A DNA stretch of 43,139 nucleotides from Trichomonas tenax (taxonomy: Eukaryota; Parabasalia; Trichomonadida; Trichomonadidae). This document shows positions 10,871 to 19,692 of the stretch, piece by piece. The stretch is from assembly GCA_023091735.1 (NCBI GenBank), contig JALKBU010000395.1, positions 1 to 43,139 on the forward strand. Reading direction: 5' to 3'. Below the pieces are notes generated by a model. It ran no database searches and was not told the DNA's origin. It saw nothing but the letters and a program-made list of their open reading frames with translations. The translations under genes were made by a program, and so were the position numbers. Each line of letters opens with the position of its first letter. The stretch's first letter is position 1.

Positions 10871-12190
10871 ATGTCTTTCTCTTCAAGTTTGGGGCGAGAA
10901 GGGAATCCGTTCACATTGCCTCCGACTGTTGAATTGTTCGCCTACAGTGAAGAGAAGCAGTTACAAAAGCAATTAGAACGAAAAACGTTATCAACGCTAA
11001 CTTTGGTTCAGAGGACTGATATGATGAAATCTCCTGTTCCTCCGATAAATACAAAGCGTTGTTATACTCCAAGATCAACACAAAACAACGATGAAGGAAA
11101 AACTGAAAGAAGGGCGAAAACATCACGTGGTAAGAGAACTACGGAGTTCATAAACGAAACTAGAGAGATTCATCTTACTCAATTATTGATTGATCGCAAA
11201 AGAAATGAAATAAATTCGTTAATGAACCAAATGAATCAATCAGATCAAAAATTACAAAACGATGAAATAGAGTTCGATGAAATCGTATCAAAAGTCGAGA
11301 AAGCAACGCAATATGTCGAATTTAAACTTATTCAAGCAAGAAAAGCCGCAGAAATCGCTTCTCAAGAAAGATGCGAGAAAGAGAGACTTCTGAGAGCAAG
11401 GAAATCGAGTATTGATATACTGAAATCGGAAATTAAGAAAGATTTATGGACATTGGAACAATATGAAGAATATTACAACTTTTTGCAGTCAATTATACCC
11501 GAAAACAAGAAAATAGAAGAAATATACAAAGATATAGACTTCGTACCGAATCAATTAAAGGTTGTTGAAGATGAAAATTTATTTATCTTCGAACATTCAC
11601 AAAGAATACGCGACATGGATAAAAACTTGAGCTTAAATCCAACGAAGAAACTCGCAGAGATCGCTAAGCTTTACGATCAAGTTAATTCGATTATCGGACG
11701 TTTACCGGGTCCTACTGTTGATGACAATCAGTTAAAACCAGCGACAGTCGTATTAAGAAACAAAGTCAAGGATGAAATTGAGTACTTGTCGAAGAAAGTT
11801 TTGCAAACATATCGAAGTTGCTTTAAAGAGGACTCTGACCAGACAGCTGTTGTTCTTTTGACGAGAATTCAACAGAAACTCGAAGATCTTTACAGAGAAG
11901 TTCAAACAGTTAATCAGAAGTTTGTCAAACAGAAAGAATATGAATTCACAAAGATACATCGCGAAGAAGCTCGAAGAATCGCTCAAATCGAAGAGGCTGA
12001 GGCACTCACAAAGAAGAAAGAGGCTGCTGCAGAACGTGCGAATCGTCCTGTCCAGAAGAAGCAAGGAAGGCCTTTGTATCCAAGAACAATTCCTGTCAAG
12101 CGCAGACACAAAGATGACAGCACTGAAAGGGAACTCATTAGAAGGCGAAAAGAAACAGAGAACTTGCTCTACGGTCCTGTGTACGACTAG
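10871..12190 (+). CDS. CFAP100/MIA-type axonemal coiled-coil protein
   Basis: A 439-residue, largely helical charged protein. Residues about 91-210 match the pattern of the DUF4200 coiled-coil family. An FINETREIHLTQLLIDRKR block is followed by long heptads and ends in a YEEYYNFLQSIIPE block, closely resembling the KREM..LVQ..LDTKRDEI...YKDFL pattern of CFAP100 (CCDC37, Chlamydomonas MIA1). In that family the protein forms the modifier-of-inner-arms complex with CFAP73 on axonemal doublets and helps regulate inner dynein arms. The basic C-terminal quarter (residues about 345-439, with QEQEEA-like and RRKE-rich blocks) is also helical. The gene is a single frame, fitting an organism with motile flagella. 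CFAP73, CCDC38 or CCDC42 relatives share the domain, so the exact subunit is less sure than the family. Confidence 0.72.
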   Translation: MSFSSSLGREGNPFTLPPTVELFAYSEEKQLQKQLERKTLSTLTLVQRTDMMKSPVPPINTKRCYTPRSTQNNDEGKTERRAKTSRGKRTTEFINETREIHLTQLLIDRKRNEINSLMNQMNQSDQKLQNDEIEFDEIVSKVEKATQYVEFKLIQARKAAEIASQERCEKERLLRARKSSIDILKSEIKKDLWTLEQYEEYYNFLQSIIPENKKIEEIYKDIDFVPNQLKVVEDENLFIFEHSQRIRDMDKNLSLNPTKKLAEIAKLYDQVNSIIGRLPGPTVDDNQLKPATVVLRNKVKDEIEYLSKKVLQTYRSCFKEDSDQTAVVLLTRIQQKLEDLYREVQTVNQKFVKQKEYEFTKIHREEARRIAQIEEAEALTKKKEAAAERANRPVQKKQGRPLYPRTIPVKRRHKDDSTERELIRRRKETENLLYGPVYD

Positions 12191-12707
12191 CTCTATCTTT
12201 AACATTCTTTTTATTCTTTGATCATAATAACATTGCTTTATTTCAATAGAAAGCAAAATGAAAAGAAATCAAAATCATCCTTCTTTTTGAACCTTTGGAA
12301 CAATTTCTAGAACTATTTAACAGTTAATCAACATTTGGTTATGAGTTTACCCTAATTAGATACCATTTGATAGAGTTTTAGAAGCTTATCAATGTTCAAA
12401 ACTTGATCAAAAAATGCATCATTGAAATCATCAAAATGCATCATTGAAATCTTCAAAAAATGCATCGTTGAAATCTTCAAAATGCAAAAACAAAAAGGCA
12501 GAAATATTAAGATTATATGATAGTTAAGTCCAAGATCAAAGATTTCTCTGATTAGTTTTGTTCAGATAAAAGAAAAACAATGATGATGCAAATATTTAGG
12601 TGTTTCCAAAAATATTTTTGGCGACTAAATATAAAAAGGTCCTAAAAAATTATAAAGGGAGAAAGAAGGGCTCTCTAAAAATAAACGGGGAGGTGAACGT
12701 TTATTAA
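12191..12707. other. Intergenic DNA with a three-copy tandem repeat
   Basis: Contains the 3' flank of the CFAP100-like gene and the promoter of the LRR gene. The segment at 12600-12700 shows AAAATTATAAAGGG and GGGGAGGTG just before the LRR start. No tiny reading frame is convincing here. Confidence 0.55.
12411..12486. repeat. Tandem repeat, 22-24 bp unit, three copies
   Basis: The unit AAAATGCATCATTGAAATCW plus TC occurs at 12411-12432, 12433-12454 and 12457-12478, with a partial fourth start at 12479. Copies differ at one or two bases and by a two-A insertion. Confidence 0.85.
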
Positions 12708-15700
12708 ATGTGGCGTTCGCTGAATGCTTGTCCCGTTCAATATCCCACGTACAAGAGTACCGAAATTATAGATTTAAAGTCGAAGAAACTCGAATTCTTC
12801 AGTCAGGTTAAAAAGAATCCGAAAAATCTCGACATTAAGTTAATAAATTGTTCAAATAACGAAATTACATCTTTAGACAAGTCATTTTTACACAAATATC
12901 CAAATCTTGAAGTGTTTAACTTTGCAAATAATCGGATTACTAAATTAGAATTCTTCGATAAACATCAAAATCTTCAATTTATCGATTTTTCTGAAAATAA
13001 CATTCCGTTAATAGAAAATCTCGAAGCAAATCAAGAAATGGTACAGATAATTGCGTTTTCTAACAAAATTCATTCGATATTTCTCAAAGATCAACTTCCA
13101 AAACTCGTTTACTTGGATTTAAGATCGAATCCTTTAAATAAATTGACATTTGGCACGAAAATGCCATCGTTGAAGATACTTTTAGTCAGTAATTGTCAAC
13201 TAACGGAAATGCCAGATTTTTTAACATTTCCAAATCTTGAGTTTTTGGATATCTCTCGTAATAAATTAGAAATAGCACAAAGCATAAAGCAGAACAATCT
13301 CATAGTTTTGAACATATCTCGCAACCAAATCACAGATTTATCAACATTTAGAAGTTTCAAGAAATTAGAGCGTTTGGATATCTCATTCAATGAAATTGAA
13401 GATGATAGCTTCAAGAAAGCAAAAGAGCTCAAATCACTTAAATTATTATACGCGAGAAGCACAAGATTGAAGAAAATACAGATATTGACATATATATGTC
13501 CATCTCTAACAGAACTCGATCTCAGTTTCACTAAAATTGATCAGATTGAAGATGTTTTAACATATATAAAATCAAATCAACAACTTCGAGCATTAGATTT
13601 TAGAGGAACAGAAATTACACAACACATGTATCCACTTCAAGCATACGATACATTAATAGAGTCCATCTCAATGTTCAACAGTTATCATCCTGATATGGTA
13701 ACAAACAGGCAAAGCTATAGACAAAGAATTATCGATAGACTTCCAAATCTTGAAGTATTGGATGGAATTTTCATTACTGGAGCAGATAGAAATGGACAAA
13801 CGGAAGCAATTCTCTCTGATATTGATTCCGACTCTATCCAGATCTCTCTTGATAACTCAGAAATCGTAAACAAACACATTGAATTCACAAACATTGAAAC
13901 AAACACATTCATCAATGAAACAAAAAATGTTGATGCTTCTGCTGTTCCTGATCTTAAAACAGCTGAAAGCAACACATATAATGCAGAGAAGAAGGAAATA
14001 AGTATTGGTGTTGACTATTGTCGATTCCTTGAAGACAAAGATGTGATGGCAAAAGATCAAATGAAGTTTTGCAGTGTTGAAAAACACGAAGAAATATTCA
14101 TCGAAAAACCAAAGATTCCTTTGTCAATAGTCACTCAAGAACCAATTTATATCTCCAAAAAATCAGAGTTTGTTATTGACAATGAAGTTGAAATGGAAAT
14201 ACAGTTGAAGTATTATGAATTCAAACTCGAATTTCCTGAATGTTTTTATCTCAATGTTGTTGATCACAATGAAATCGAAATTCAAGCAACAGTCGAACAC
14301 AATGAAATAGGAACAACAGTGAAAGCGGAGCAAAATGATGTCAAAGTTCTTGCTAAAGAAGAATTGGTTGATATGGAGAATAGCTGCATCATTCTCAAAG
14401 AAGATTTGTCAATCGATAATATTGTTGATGCTGAAATTCAATGTATTGATATGGTTGATGTTGAAAACAGTGCAATTCATACTGAATACATTGATAGATC
14501 CGCGAGCGCTCTTTATTTCTCAGATGATCCAGTTTCATTTAATGCTGAAGAGGAAGAAGAAGACAATGTTGAAGAAGATCTCAAATATAACAACATCACA
14601 AATTCAAATGAATTAGAAGAGAATAATATCAATAATGTTGAAAACAGAAAATCATCTCTTGCTAAAGGTCAATCAAATGCAAGAAAATGTTTAACAAACA
14701 AAGAAAGATCTTCTTCTGCAAGAAAGAAATCAACTGATTCAAAGAAGAATGAAGATTTGTTGAAGTCTGAATCAGCCAATGACTTAGAAAATGAAGATGA
14801 TATTGAAGAAAGAGGAATGTTGAAGAATTCAATTCCAAAGAGATCATACATAGACAATTATGATAGAAAGACTTCTAACGCAGCTGAAAAATCATCAAAA
14901 TCAAGAAGGCAAACATCAAACATCCCAACTAAGGCTTCTGTTGATGATAATGATGAACTGAAAGAATCAAAAATCACAGGTAAATCGAGGAGAGATTCAA
15001 GAAGAGTTTCATATGCTCAGCAATATATTGATGATGAACAAAATCAAAGTGAAAAAGAAGAAAATGAAATACCAAAGAGAAAATCTTCAGCTGCTTTATC
15101 GAAAGAAGAGCATTCGAGAAGGAAATCATCAGCATCAAAAATACAAAATGCAAAGTCAAAGCAATCAAACAAATTCAATTCAGAATCAGATGATTATTCA
15201 AATCAAGAAATTGAAGAAAAGCGTTCTATGTGTGCTAAAGGCAGAAGAAAAACTTCTGTTGCTGTAATGAAGAGGGATTCCAACTCTATAGTCAAACCAC
15301 AATCATTAAGAAGACACACAGAAGCTTTGAAGATTCATGATCATCCAAATATCAAAGATACAAAATCAAGTGCCGCACAAAGTAATTTCCAAACCAAAGA
15401 AAATAAATCGAATGCAATCGATAATAAATCTTATGCCAATGAAAATAAATCGAATGCCAAAATTAAAGCGAAACAGGATAAAAAGAGTCAAGAATATTCA
15501 GATTCTTCTTATTACTCGGAGATCAAGAAAACATATAGCGATGATCGGTTCTCTGATTATTACTCAGACATTGAAGATCTTCCTTCAAATAAAGCTCACA
15601 GACCTACTGCTTTTGATAATGATTTTGATTCATTTGAATTCGAAGATCATTCATCTCTTACTAAAGAATCTAAACCAAGGCGCCTCATTCATGGTAAATA

Positions 15701-16673
15701 CACTAAAGAAATGCAACTTAGAGATGAAGAAACAATCCGACGCCTTAAAGAAGAGAACGAAGCTTTCAAGGAAAGGATTTCATACCTGAAAATGATGCAG
15801 AACAAAATGAAGAACAAAGCAGACAATAAACAAAAGCATCAGCCACACGATGATAAACTTAGTCAAAAGCATCATCACCATCATCACAAACATGATGAAA
15901 ATCAAGAAAATTATGCAAAACAGACCAATGATGAGATTTCTTCAAACCCACATAATCCAAAACATGACGAGGAATCAATTTCTGTAAGCAAACAGAATAA
16001 ACATAAGAGAGAAGCATCAATTCCATCCAACAAGAGAGAAATGAATCATAGAGATGAATCTGTTCCATCAAATAAGCGAGATAAAGAAGAATCAATTTCG
16101 GCCAATAAATTAGATGGTCATAGTATGGATCAAAACAGAAATGAAGAGATTACTTATGAAAGAAGTGTAAAGGAATCAAATCAAAAGTCGCGAAAATCAA
16201 CAGAAAAGTATTCCGAGACAAAACAGATCAAGAAAGTTCCTCCAAGGAAACAAACAAACCAAGAACCACCAATTCATAACACAAAAGAAAAACAAGATGT
16301 ATCACACAGCCATCATTCTCATGAACATCGCCATCACAATCATTTACATCATGAAAGAAAAGAATCAGTCGACAAACCAGTCAAAAACGAACATAAGAAT
16401 TACAAAGATAAATCAGATAAACCAAAGAAACACACACATGATGATGAAGATAAAATGAGTCATCACAAGGCAGATAATCACTATGATGATAAGGAAAGAA
16501 AATACAGAAGAAAGGATGATTATAAACAGAATTGTTATGAAGATGACTTTGTTAATCGAATCGATGCCATCGAGAATGTTACAAACGAGATGAACGCACG
16601 CATATCAAATCTCAAGAAGATCGTGAAGCACACCACCAAATGCCAGAAGAATATTGTTATTAATGTAAAATAA
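12708..16673 (+). CDS. LRR protein with long charged His-rich tail
   Basis: A 1321-residue protein. Residues about 25-340 hold roughly a dozen SDS22-like leucine-rich repeats (LEVFNFANNRITKLEFF, LEFLDISRNKLEIA, LERLDISFNEIEDDSF). They close with an LRR-cap, LPNLEVLDGIFITGADR, near residue 344. The rest is disordered: an acidic part (about 360-660), then a Lys/Ser/Asp-rich part with repeated RRKSSA-like blocks. A coiled coil lies at about 1000-1045. Two His clusters (KHHHHHHKHD near 1055 and HSHHSHEHRHHNHLHHE near 1203) precede a short C-terminal coiled coil (about 1280-1310). LRR-cap proteins of this sort are common in axonemes, basal bodies and centrosomes; a cytoskeletal scaffold is my inference, helped by the CFAP100-like neighbour. 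The His clusters could bind metal. I do not recognise an orthologue. Confidence 0.85.
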   Translation: MWRSLNACPVQYPTYKSTEIIDLKSKKLEFFSQVKKNPKNLDIKLINCSNNEITSLDKSFLHKYPNLEVFNFANNRITKLEFFDKHQNLQFIDFSENNIPLIENLEANQEMVQIIAFSNKIHSIFLKDQLPKLVYLDLRSNPLNKLTFGTKMPSLKILLVSNCQLTEMPDFLTFPNLEFLDISRNKLEIAQSIKQNNLIVLNISRNQITDLSTFRSFKKLERLDISFNEIEDDSFKKAKELKSLKLLYARSTRLKKIQILTYICPSLTELDLSFTKIDQIEDVLTYIKSNQQLRALDFRGTEITQHMYPLQAYDTLIESISMFNSYHPDMVTNRQSYRQRIIDRLPNLEVLDGIFITGADRNGQTEAILSDIDSDSIQISLDNSEIVNKHIEFTNIETNTFINETKNVDASAVPDLKTAESNTYNAEKKEISIGVDYCRFLEDKDVMAKDQMKFCSVEKHEEIFIEKPKIPLSIVTQEPIYISKKSEFVIDNEVEMEIQLKYYEFKLEFPECFYLNVVDHNEIEIQATVEHNEIGTTVKAEQNDVKVLAKEELVDMENSCIILKEDLSIDNIVDAEIQCIDMVDVENSAIHTEYIDRSASALYFSDDPVSFNAEEEEEDNVEEDLKYNNITNSNELEENNINNVENRKSSLAKGQSNARKCLTNKERSSSARKKSTDSKKNEDLLKSESANDLENEDDIEERGMLKNSIPKRSYIDNYDRKTSNAAEKSSKSRRQTSNIPTKASVDDNDELKESKITGKSRRDSRRVSYAQQYIDDEQNQSEKEENEIPKRKSSAALSKEEHSRRKSSASKIQNAKSKQSNKFNSESDDYSNQEIEEKRSMCAKGRRKTSVAVMKRDSNSIVKPQSLRRHTEALKIHDHPNIKDTKSSAAQSNFQTKENKSNAIDNKSYANENKSNAKIKAKQDKKSQEYSDSSYYSEIKKTYSDDRFSDYYSDIEDLPSNKAHRPTAFDNDFDSFEFEDHSSLTKESKPRRLIHGKYTKEMQLRDEETIRRLKEENEAFKERISYLKMMQNKMKNKADNKQKHQPHDDKLSQKHHHHHHKHDENQENYAKQTNDEISSNPHNPKHDEESISVSKQNKHKREASIPSNKREMNHRDESVPSNKRDKEESISANKLDGHSMDQNRNEEITYERSVKESNQKSRKSTEKYSETKQIKKVPPRKQTNQEPPIHNTKEKQDVSHSHHSHEHRHHNHLHHERKESVDKPVKNEHKNYKDKSDKPKKHTHDDEDKMSHHKADNHYDDKERKYRRKDDYKQNCYEDDFVNRIDAIENVTNEMNARISNLKKIVKHTTKCQKNIVINVK

Positions 16674-17165
16674 AATGTTATCTATTCATGAATCATATTT
16701 TTTTAAATCTAATGAAATGAAAGTCCAATATATACTATATGATGATACATCAAATCAAGTACAGCAAAAGATATTAACTCCTTATTTATAGGCAATGATA
16801 TCACTTAAATAATTGAACAATTATAGTTTTAGAATTTCCGAAAAGTTGCAATTAAAGATAAATAAGATTCAAGCCAGTTAATGCAATCTCACCATTGGAA
16901 TTCAATATCTAATAGATTATCATATTTCCAAAATATTAAATAAGTTATTAACTAAGTTATACTAATAAACTCGTAGTAGTCAACTTAAATTATGCTATGT
17001 ATGACATTGCTATACTGCAAATACCAAAATAAAGATATTTGAAAAATATCAAATACCAAATATCAAAAATCAGATACAAGTTCCAATACAAAAAATGATG
17101 TACATATTATGGAAAATTTAAATCTAAAGAATGAGCCATAAGGAGCAAAAAATAATCGTCGTTGG
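16674..17165. other. Intergenic DNA upstream of uL29 gene
   Basis: AT-rich, with the direct repeats AAATACCAAA/CAAATATC around 17010-17070. No coding signal. The last few dozen bases are the uL29 promoter region. Confidence 0.55.
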
Positions 17166-17182
17166 CGGTTTGGCCCTCCTTT
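17166..17182 (+). promoter_or_regulatory. Ribosomal-protein promoter element, uL29 copy
   Basis: CGGTTTGGCCCTCCTTT lies three bases before the uL29 ATG. The eL29 gene has CGGTTTGGTCCCCCTTT in the equivalent place on the other strand, 15 of 17 bases identical, and both copies are preceded by GTTGG. Given the very short 5' leaders of trichomonads, the pyrimidine run CCCTCCTTT may include the transcription start, giving a TOP-like 5' end; this is inference. Confidence 0.6.
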
Positions 17183-17185
17183 ATC

Positions 17186-17560
17186 ATGGGTCATCTCAAA
17201 GGAAAGGAACTCATCAAAAAGTCTCGCCAGGAGCTCCTCGACGAGCTTGCCGGTCTCGAGAAGAAGCTCTTCGAGCTCAAGGGCCAGAAGGCTGCTTCCG
17301 CCGCTGCATCAAAGCTCACAGAGATCAAGAACGCCCGCCGCGATGTTGCCCGCATCAAGACAATCCTCATGGTCCAGCAGCGCAAGGCTCTCGCCGAGAA
17401 GTACGAGAAGGCTAAGTTTGTCCCAATCGATCTTCGCAAGCACACAGAAAAGTCAATTCGCAACAAGCTCGCTGAGAAATACGCTAACAAGATGACATCT
17501 CAGGAAGCCCGCAGCCACAAGTGCCTCTTCGAGCGCAAGTTCGCTCTCAAGGCCCAGTAA
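17186..17560 (+). CDS. RPL35: Large ribosomal subunit protein uL29 (L35)
   Basis: A 124-residue cytosolic large-subunit protein that sits near the polypeptide exit tunnel, the expected size for eukaryotic L35 (about 123). It starts MGHLKGKELIKKSRQELLDE. Family landmarks follow: the LKGQKAASAAASKLTEIKNA helix, RRDVARIKTILM, VPIDLRKHTEKSIRNKL and a basic end. The ATG at 17186 is preferred because the family begins within a few residues of this Met-Gly-His and because the shared promoter element lies just upstream. Codons are markedly GC-richer (CTC, AAG, GCC, CGC) than in neighbouring genes, as expected for a highly expressed gene. The stop forms TAAA, the trichomonad poly(A) tetranucleotide. 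Confidence 0.97.
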   Translation: MGHLKGKELIKKSRQELLDELAGLEKKLFELKGQKAASAAASKLTEIKNARRDVARIKTILMVQQRKALAEKYEKAKFVPIDLRKHTEKSIRNKLAEKYANKMTSQEARSHKCLFERKFALKAQ

Positions 17561-18172
17561 ACCCTTTTGAATTCTAAATTATAATGAGGTTTCTTTTTAT
17601 AAAAGTTAGAAATTTGAGCCAATTACTACATTTTTAATACTCTAGAACTATAACTCGAAATTTTAGAAAAATATCATTTGCGTATTATAGTCAAATTTCT
17701 TATCTATAAGAAGATCTCTTTATGATCTGAATAGTTCTCATCATAAATCATATAAATCAAAATATATTTTGATATTTTTATTAAAGTACTGATAATAGAC
17801 CAAACATCAATATTCATACAGAAATCATATTTTTCTTAGAGATGTGGTCTGAGAGAAGGGGGATATATTTCCAAAAAGATATGCTTAGAGAATTCGATCC
17901 TTAAAACATGCACACATACATTATATAAGGGAGAAAAGATATATGATATAGTTTTGAACATGGCTAGTAAAAAATATAATACTATGAAATCAATTTCAAG
18001 CAATTCATGCAAAATCGCCATAAAAATTAATGAATTTAATGGCGATTTCTAAAGGCAGTTTCCATGAAAAGCTTTGTTTTCGTAAGATTCAAAATCAAAA
18101 TTTTGAAATCTGAAGATTAAAAAATTTGGATTCGTGAGCGTATTTCAGAATTTCAGATATTAGTTTATTTGT
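17561..18172. other. Intergenic DNA between convergent uL29 and eL29
   Basis: The 3' flanks of two convergent ribosomal protein genes. AT-rich, with no frame or fold that I can support. An inverted pair, GCGATTTTGCATGAATTG near 18000-18018 and ATGGCGATTTCT near 18040, is too weak to call. Confidence 0.55.
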
Positions 18173-18349
18173 TTATTCCTCTTCCTCACCAGACTTGTTC
18201 TGTCCAGCCTTGGCATATCGGGCGTTGCGGAGGAACTTAGCATTCATGCCCTTCTCGAACCAGAGTTTCTTGACAACGCACTTGTGGATACCATTGCGGT
18301 GGTGCTGGTGGGATCTGTTGTGGGCAGAGGTGTTGGAACGCTTGGCCAT
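18173..18349 (-). CDS. RPL29: Large ribosomal subunit protein eL29
   Basis: A 58-residue protein beginning MAKRSNTSAHNRSHQHHRNG and continuing with the family signature IHK...KGMNAKFLRNARYAKAG. Compact eL29 of protists and fungi has this length and the same MAKSKNHT.HN..RK.HRNGIK pattern. It is a eukaryote-specific component of the 60S subunit. It ends in an acidic SGEEEE tail, which is less usual. The ATG at 18349 is chosen because the family starts exactly there; a longer frame upstream runs through the promoter element. The stop is part of TAAAC, again a TAAA signal. It is convergent with uL29, and both share the CGGTTTGG element. Confidence 0.96.
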   Translation of the reverse strand: MAKRSNTSAHNRSHQHHRNGIHKCVVKKLWFEKGMNAKFLRNARYAKAGQNKSGEEEE

Positions 18350-18354
18350 ATCAA

Positions 18355-18371
18355 AAAGGGGGACCAAACCG
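18355..18371 (-). promoter_or_regulatory. Ribosomal-protein promoter element, eL29 copy
   Basis: On the minus strand CGGTTTGGTCCCCCTTT ends five bases before the eL29 ATG. It differs from the uL29 copy at two pyrimidine positions only, and the spacing to the ATG is nearly the same (3 versus 5 bases). Confidence 0.6.
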
Positions 18372-18398
18372 CTCCAACCGTTGTAAACTCGCTTTAAG

Positions 18399-18442
18399 TG
18401 ACATTTATTTGTCAAAAATCCTATTTACGTGACAAAATGTCA
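18399..18442 (-). promoter_or_regulatory. Two TGACA/TGTCA dyads upstream of eL29
   Basis: TGACA (18399-18403) faces TGTCA (18410-18414), and a second pair sits at 18430-18434 and 18438-18442. Both dyads fall 50-95 bases upstream of the eL29 start, a plausible place for a dimeric DNA-binding protein. The same half-site is common elsewhere in AT-rich parts of the window, so chance or repeat origin is possible. Confidence 0.3.
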
Positions 18443-19535
18443 GAAATCACTGGTTTTGAACATTTTCTCTTCTCTTCTTTTCTAATCACTAATATTTATA
18501 AAAAGAATTTTTGCTGCAAAAGATTTGGGACATAAGCAATTATTAATGGATCAAAAATATTAAACTGCTTTTGAAGGTTGTATCTTTTGGTATTAGCTTT
18601 CTTTTTGGATAGATTTGTATCTGATCTTCGCTGTGGCTTTATATTAATCTTCGAATATAGTGTCGGGATATGATATGTAAATGTGTCTTCATAATGCTTT
18701 CGGTAATGATGTATTGGAAGTGCACATTTAAATTAGATAAAAAAAAGCGGATTGTAGCTCGGATAAAATTAATCAAAAATATTATTGCTTAATGATCCAT
18801 TTTTTTTTTATCAGAAATGATCGAGATATTCCTTGGGTATCTTAAGCACTGCATGTCAAAGTTTTAAAGGCGAAATAACCATATAAATGAATTTTTTTTT
18901 TGGTCATGACCGATCATTGCTTAAGTATGATGATCACACAGTTCTTCCAAGAATACGTATATACATAAAATCCAGATTAGCCTCATATAATGCATAAATA
19001 TGCAATATTTTAGATATATCAAGCATATTTTTCTAAATCAGTCAGTTCAAATCGATTTCTATGAGGTATAAGAGTAATCTATGATGGAATTTCATATGTT
19101 AATCAGTAAATTAGATTTTGGCCCAATGGTTTCATGATATGTGTTAAATTTGTAATTAAGGGATGAAAGATGTACGAAAACTATGCATGATCTTTGAATT
19201 TTATGAGAAAATATTTGGTTATTCAAAATGTTCAAATATTTTGACTTCTGGATTCATAAAGCAAATCCAAGTCACTAAGCAATAGCTTCGCTTAGATGCG
19301 CTGCTTACAACGAAAAATGTCACGCATTGCTGAAAAATTAAAAAAAGATCAAATATCTTGCTTCTCTTCTTATTATCTGAGATGGAGAAGACTTGTAGAA
19401 GCTCTTAGAGAATAGAGAGAATCAAGCCAATCATTAAAAAAAGGCTCGAAAGGGAGGTAAGTTAAAAAAGTTTTTGTTTTTGCTAAAGATTTTTATCTTT
19501 ATTCTAATAAACCCCAGAAGAGGTTCATCTGGTCT
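18443..19535. other. Intergenic DNA, nothing convincing
   Basis: About 1.1 kb 5' of eL29 and 3' of eL41. It contains two long T-runs (near 18800 and 18892) and duplicated ATTGCTTAA/GATCATTGCTTAAG blocks around 18782 and 18913, but no coherent RNA or protein gene. Around 19370-19460 is slightly purine-rich sequence of unknown meaning. Confidence 0.5.
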
Positions 19536-19607
19536 TTATTTAGACCTCATCATCCTCCTTTTCCTTTTCAGTCTCCGCATACGCTTCTTAAGCCACTTTC
19601 CGCGCAT
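19536..19607 (-). CDS. RPL41: Large ribosomal subunit protein eL41, 23 residues
   Basis: The minus strand reads [20 protein letters not shown] followed by R-S-K and a stop. The eukaryotic eL41 peptide is about 25 residues with the pattern [25 protein letters not shown]-like, so this matches almost throughout and is two residues shorter near the end. eL41 is the smallest ribosomal protein and sits at the intersubunit bridge. The stop is embedded in TAAATAAAG, supplying the TAAA poly(A) tetranucleotide. It diverges from the importin-like gene with only 85 bp between start codons. It does not carry the CGGTTTGG element seen before uL29 and eL29. Such a gene is too short for normal ORF filters and is easily missed. 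Confidence 0.93.
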   Translation of the reverse strand: [23 protein letters not shown]

Positions 19608-19692
19608 TTTACTTAGTGACAGACCAAGACGATAAGATTTGTATTCAAAATAATCGTATTCAATTTTCTATGAGTTACCTCAAAAAACAAAA
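19608..19692. promoter_or_regulatory. 85-bp bidirectional promoter, eL41 / importin
   Basis: The only sequence between the divergent eL41 and importin-like start codons. It must contain both promoters unless one lies inside a gene. TCAATTTTCT and CTCAAAAAAC occur shortly before the importin ATG, and CTTGGTCTGTCACTAAG lies before eL41; I cannot assign initiators with confidence. Confidence 0.5.

Noticed and set aside
11753..12256. 167-residue minus-strand frame over the CFAP100-like gene
   Set aside because: Antisense to a clear coiled-coil gene and rich in Cys/Phe/Leu, as expected from reversed Lys/Glu codons.
15337..15789. 150-residue +1 frame inside the LRR protein tail
   Set aside because: Low-complexity Ile/Lys/Asn reading of the charged tail in the wrong frame.
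17162..17185. Upstream extension of uL29 by eight codons
   Set aside because: It begins at TTG and translates the promoter element; the family starts at the Met-Gly-His at 17186.
18790..18902. Segment between two long T-runs as a possible Pol III transcript
   Set aside because: No A-box or B-box, weak folding, and T-runs are common in this intergenic DNA.
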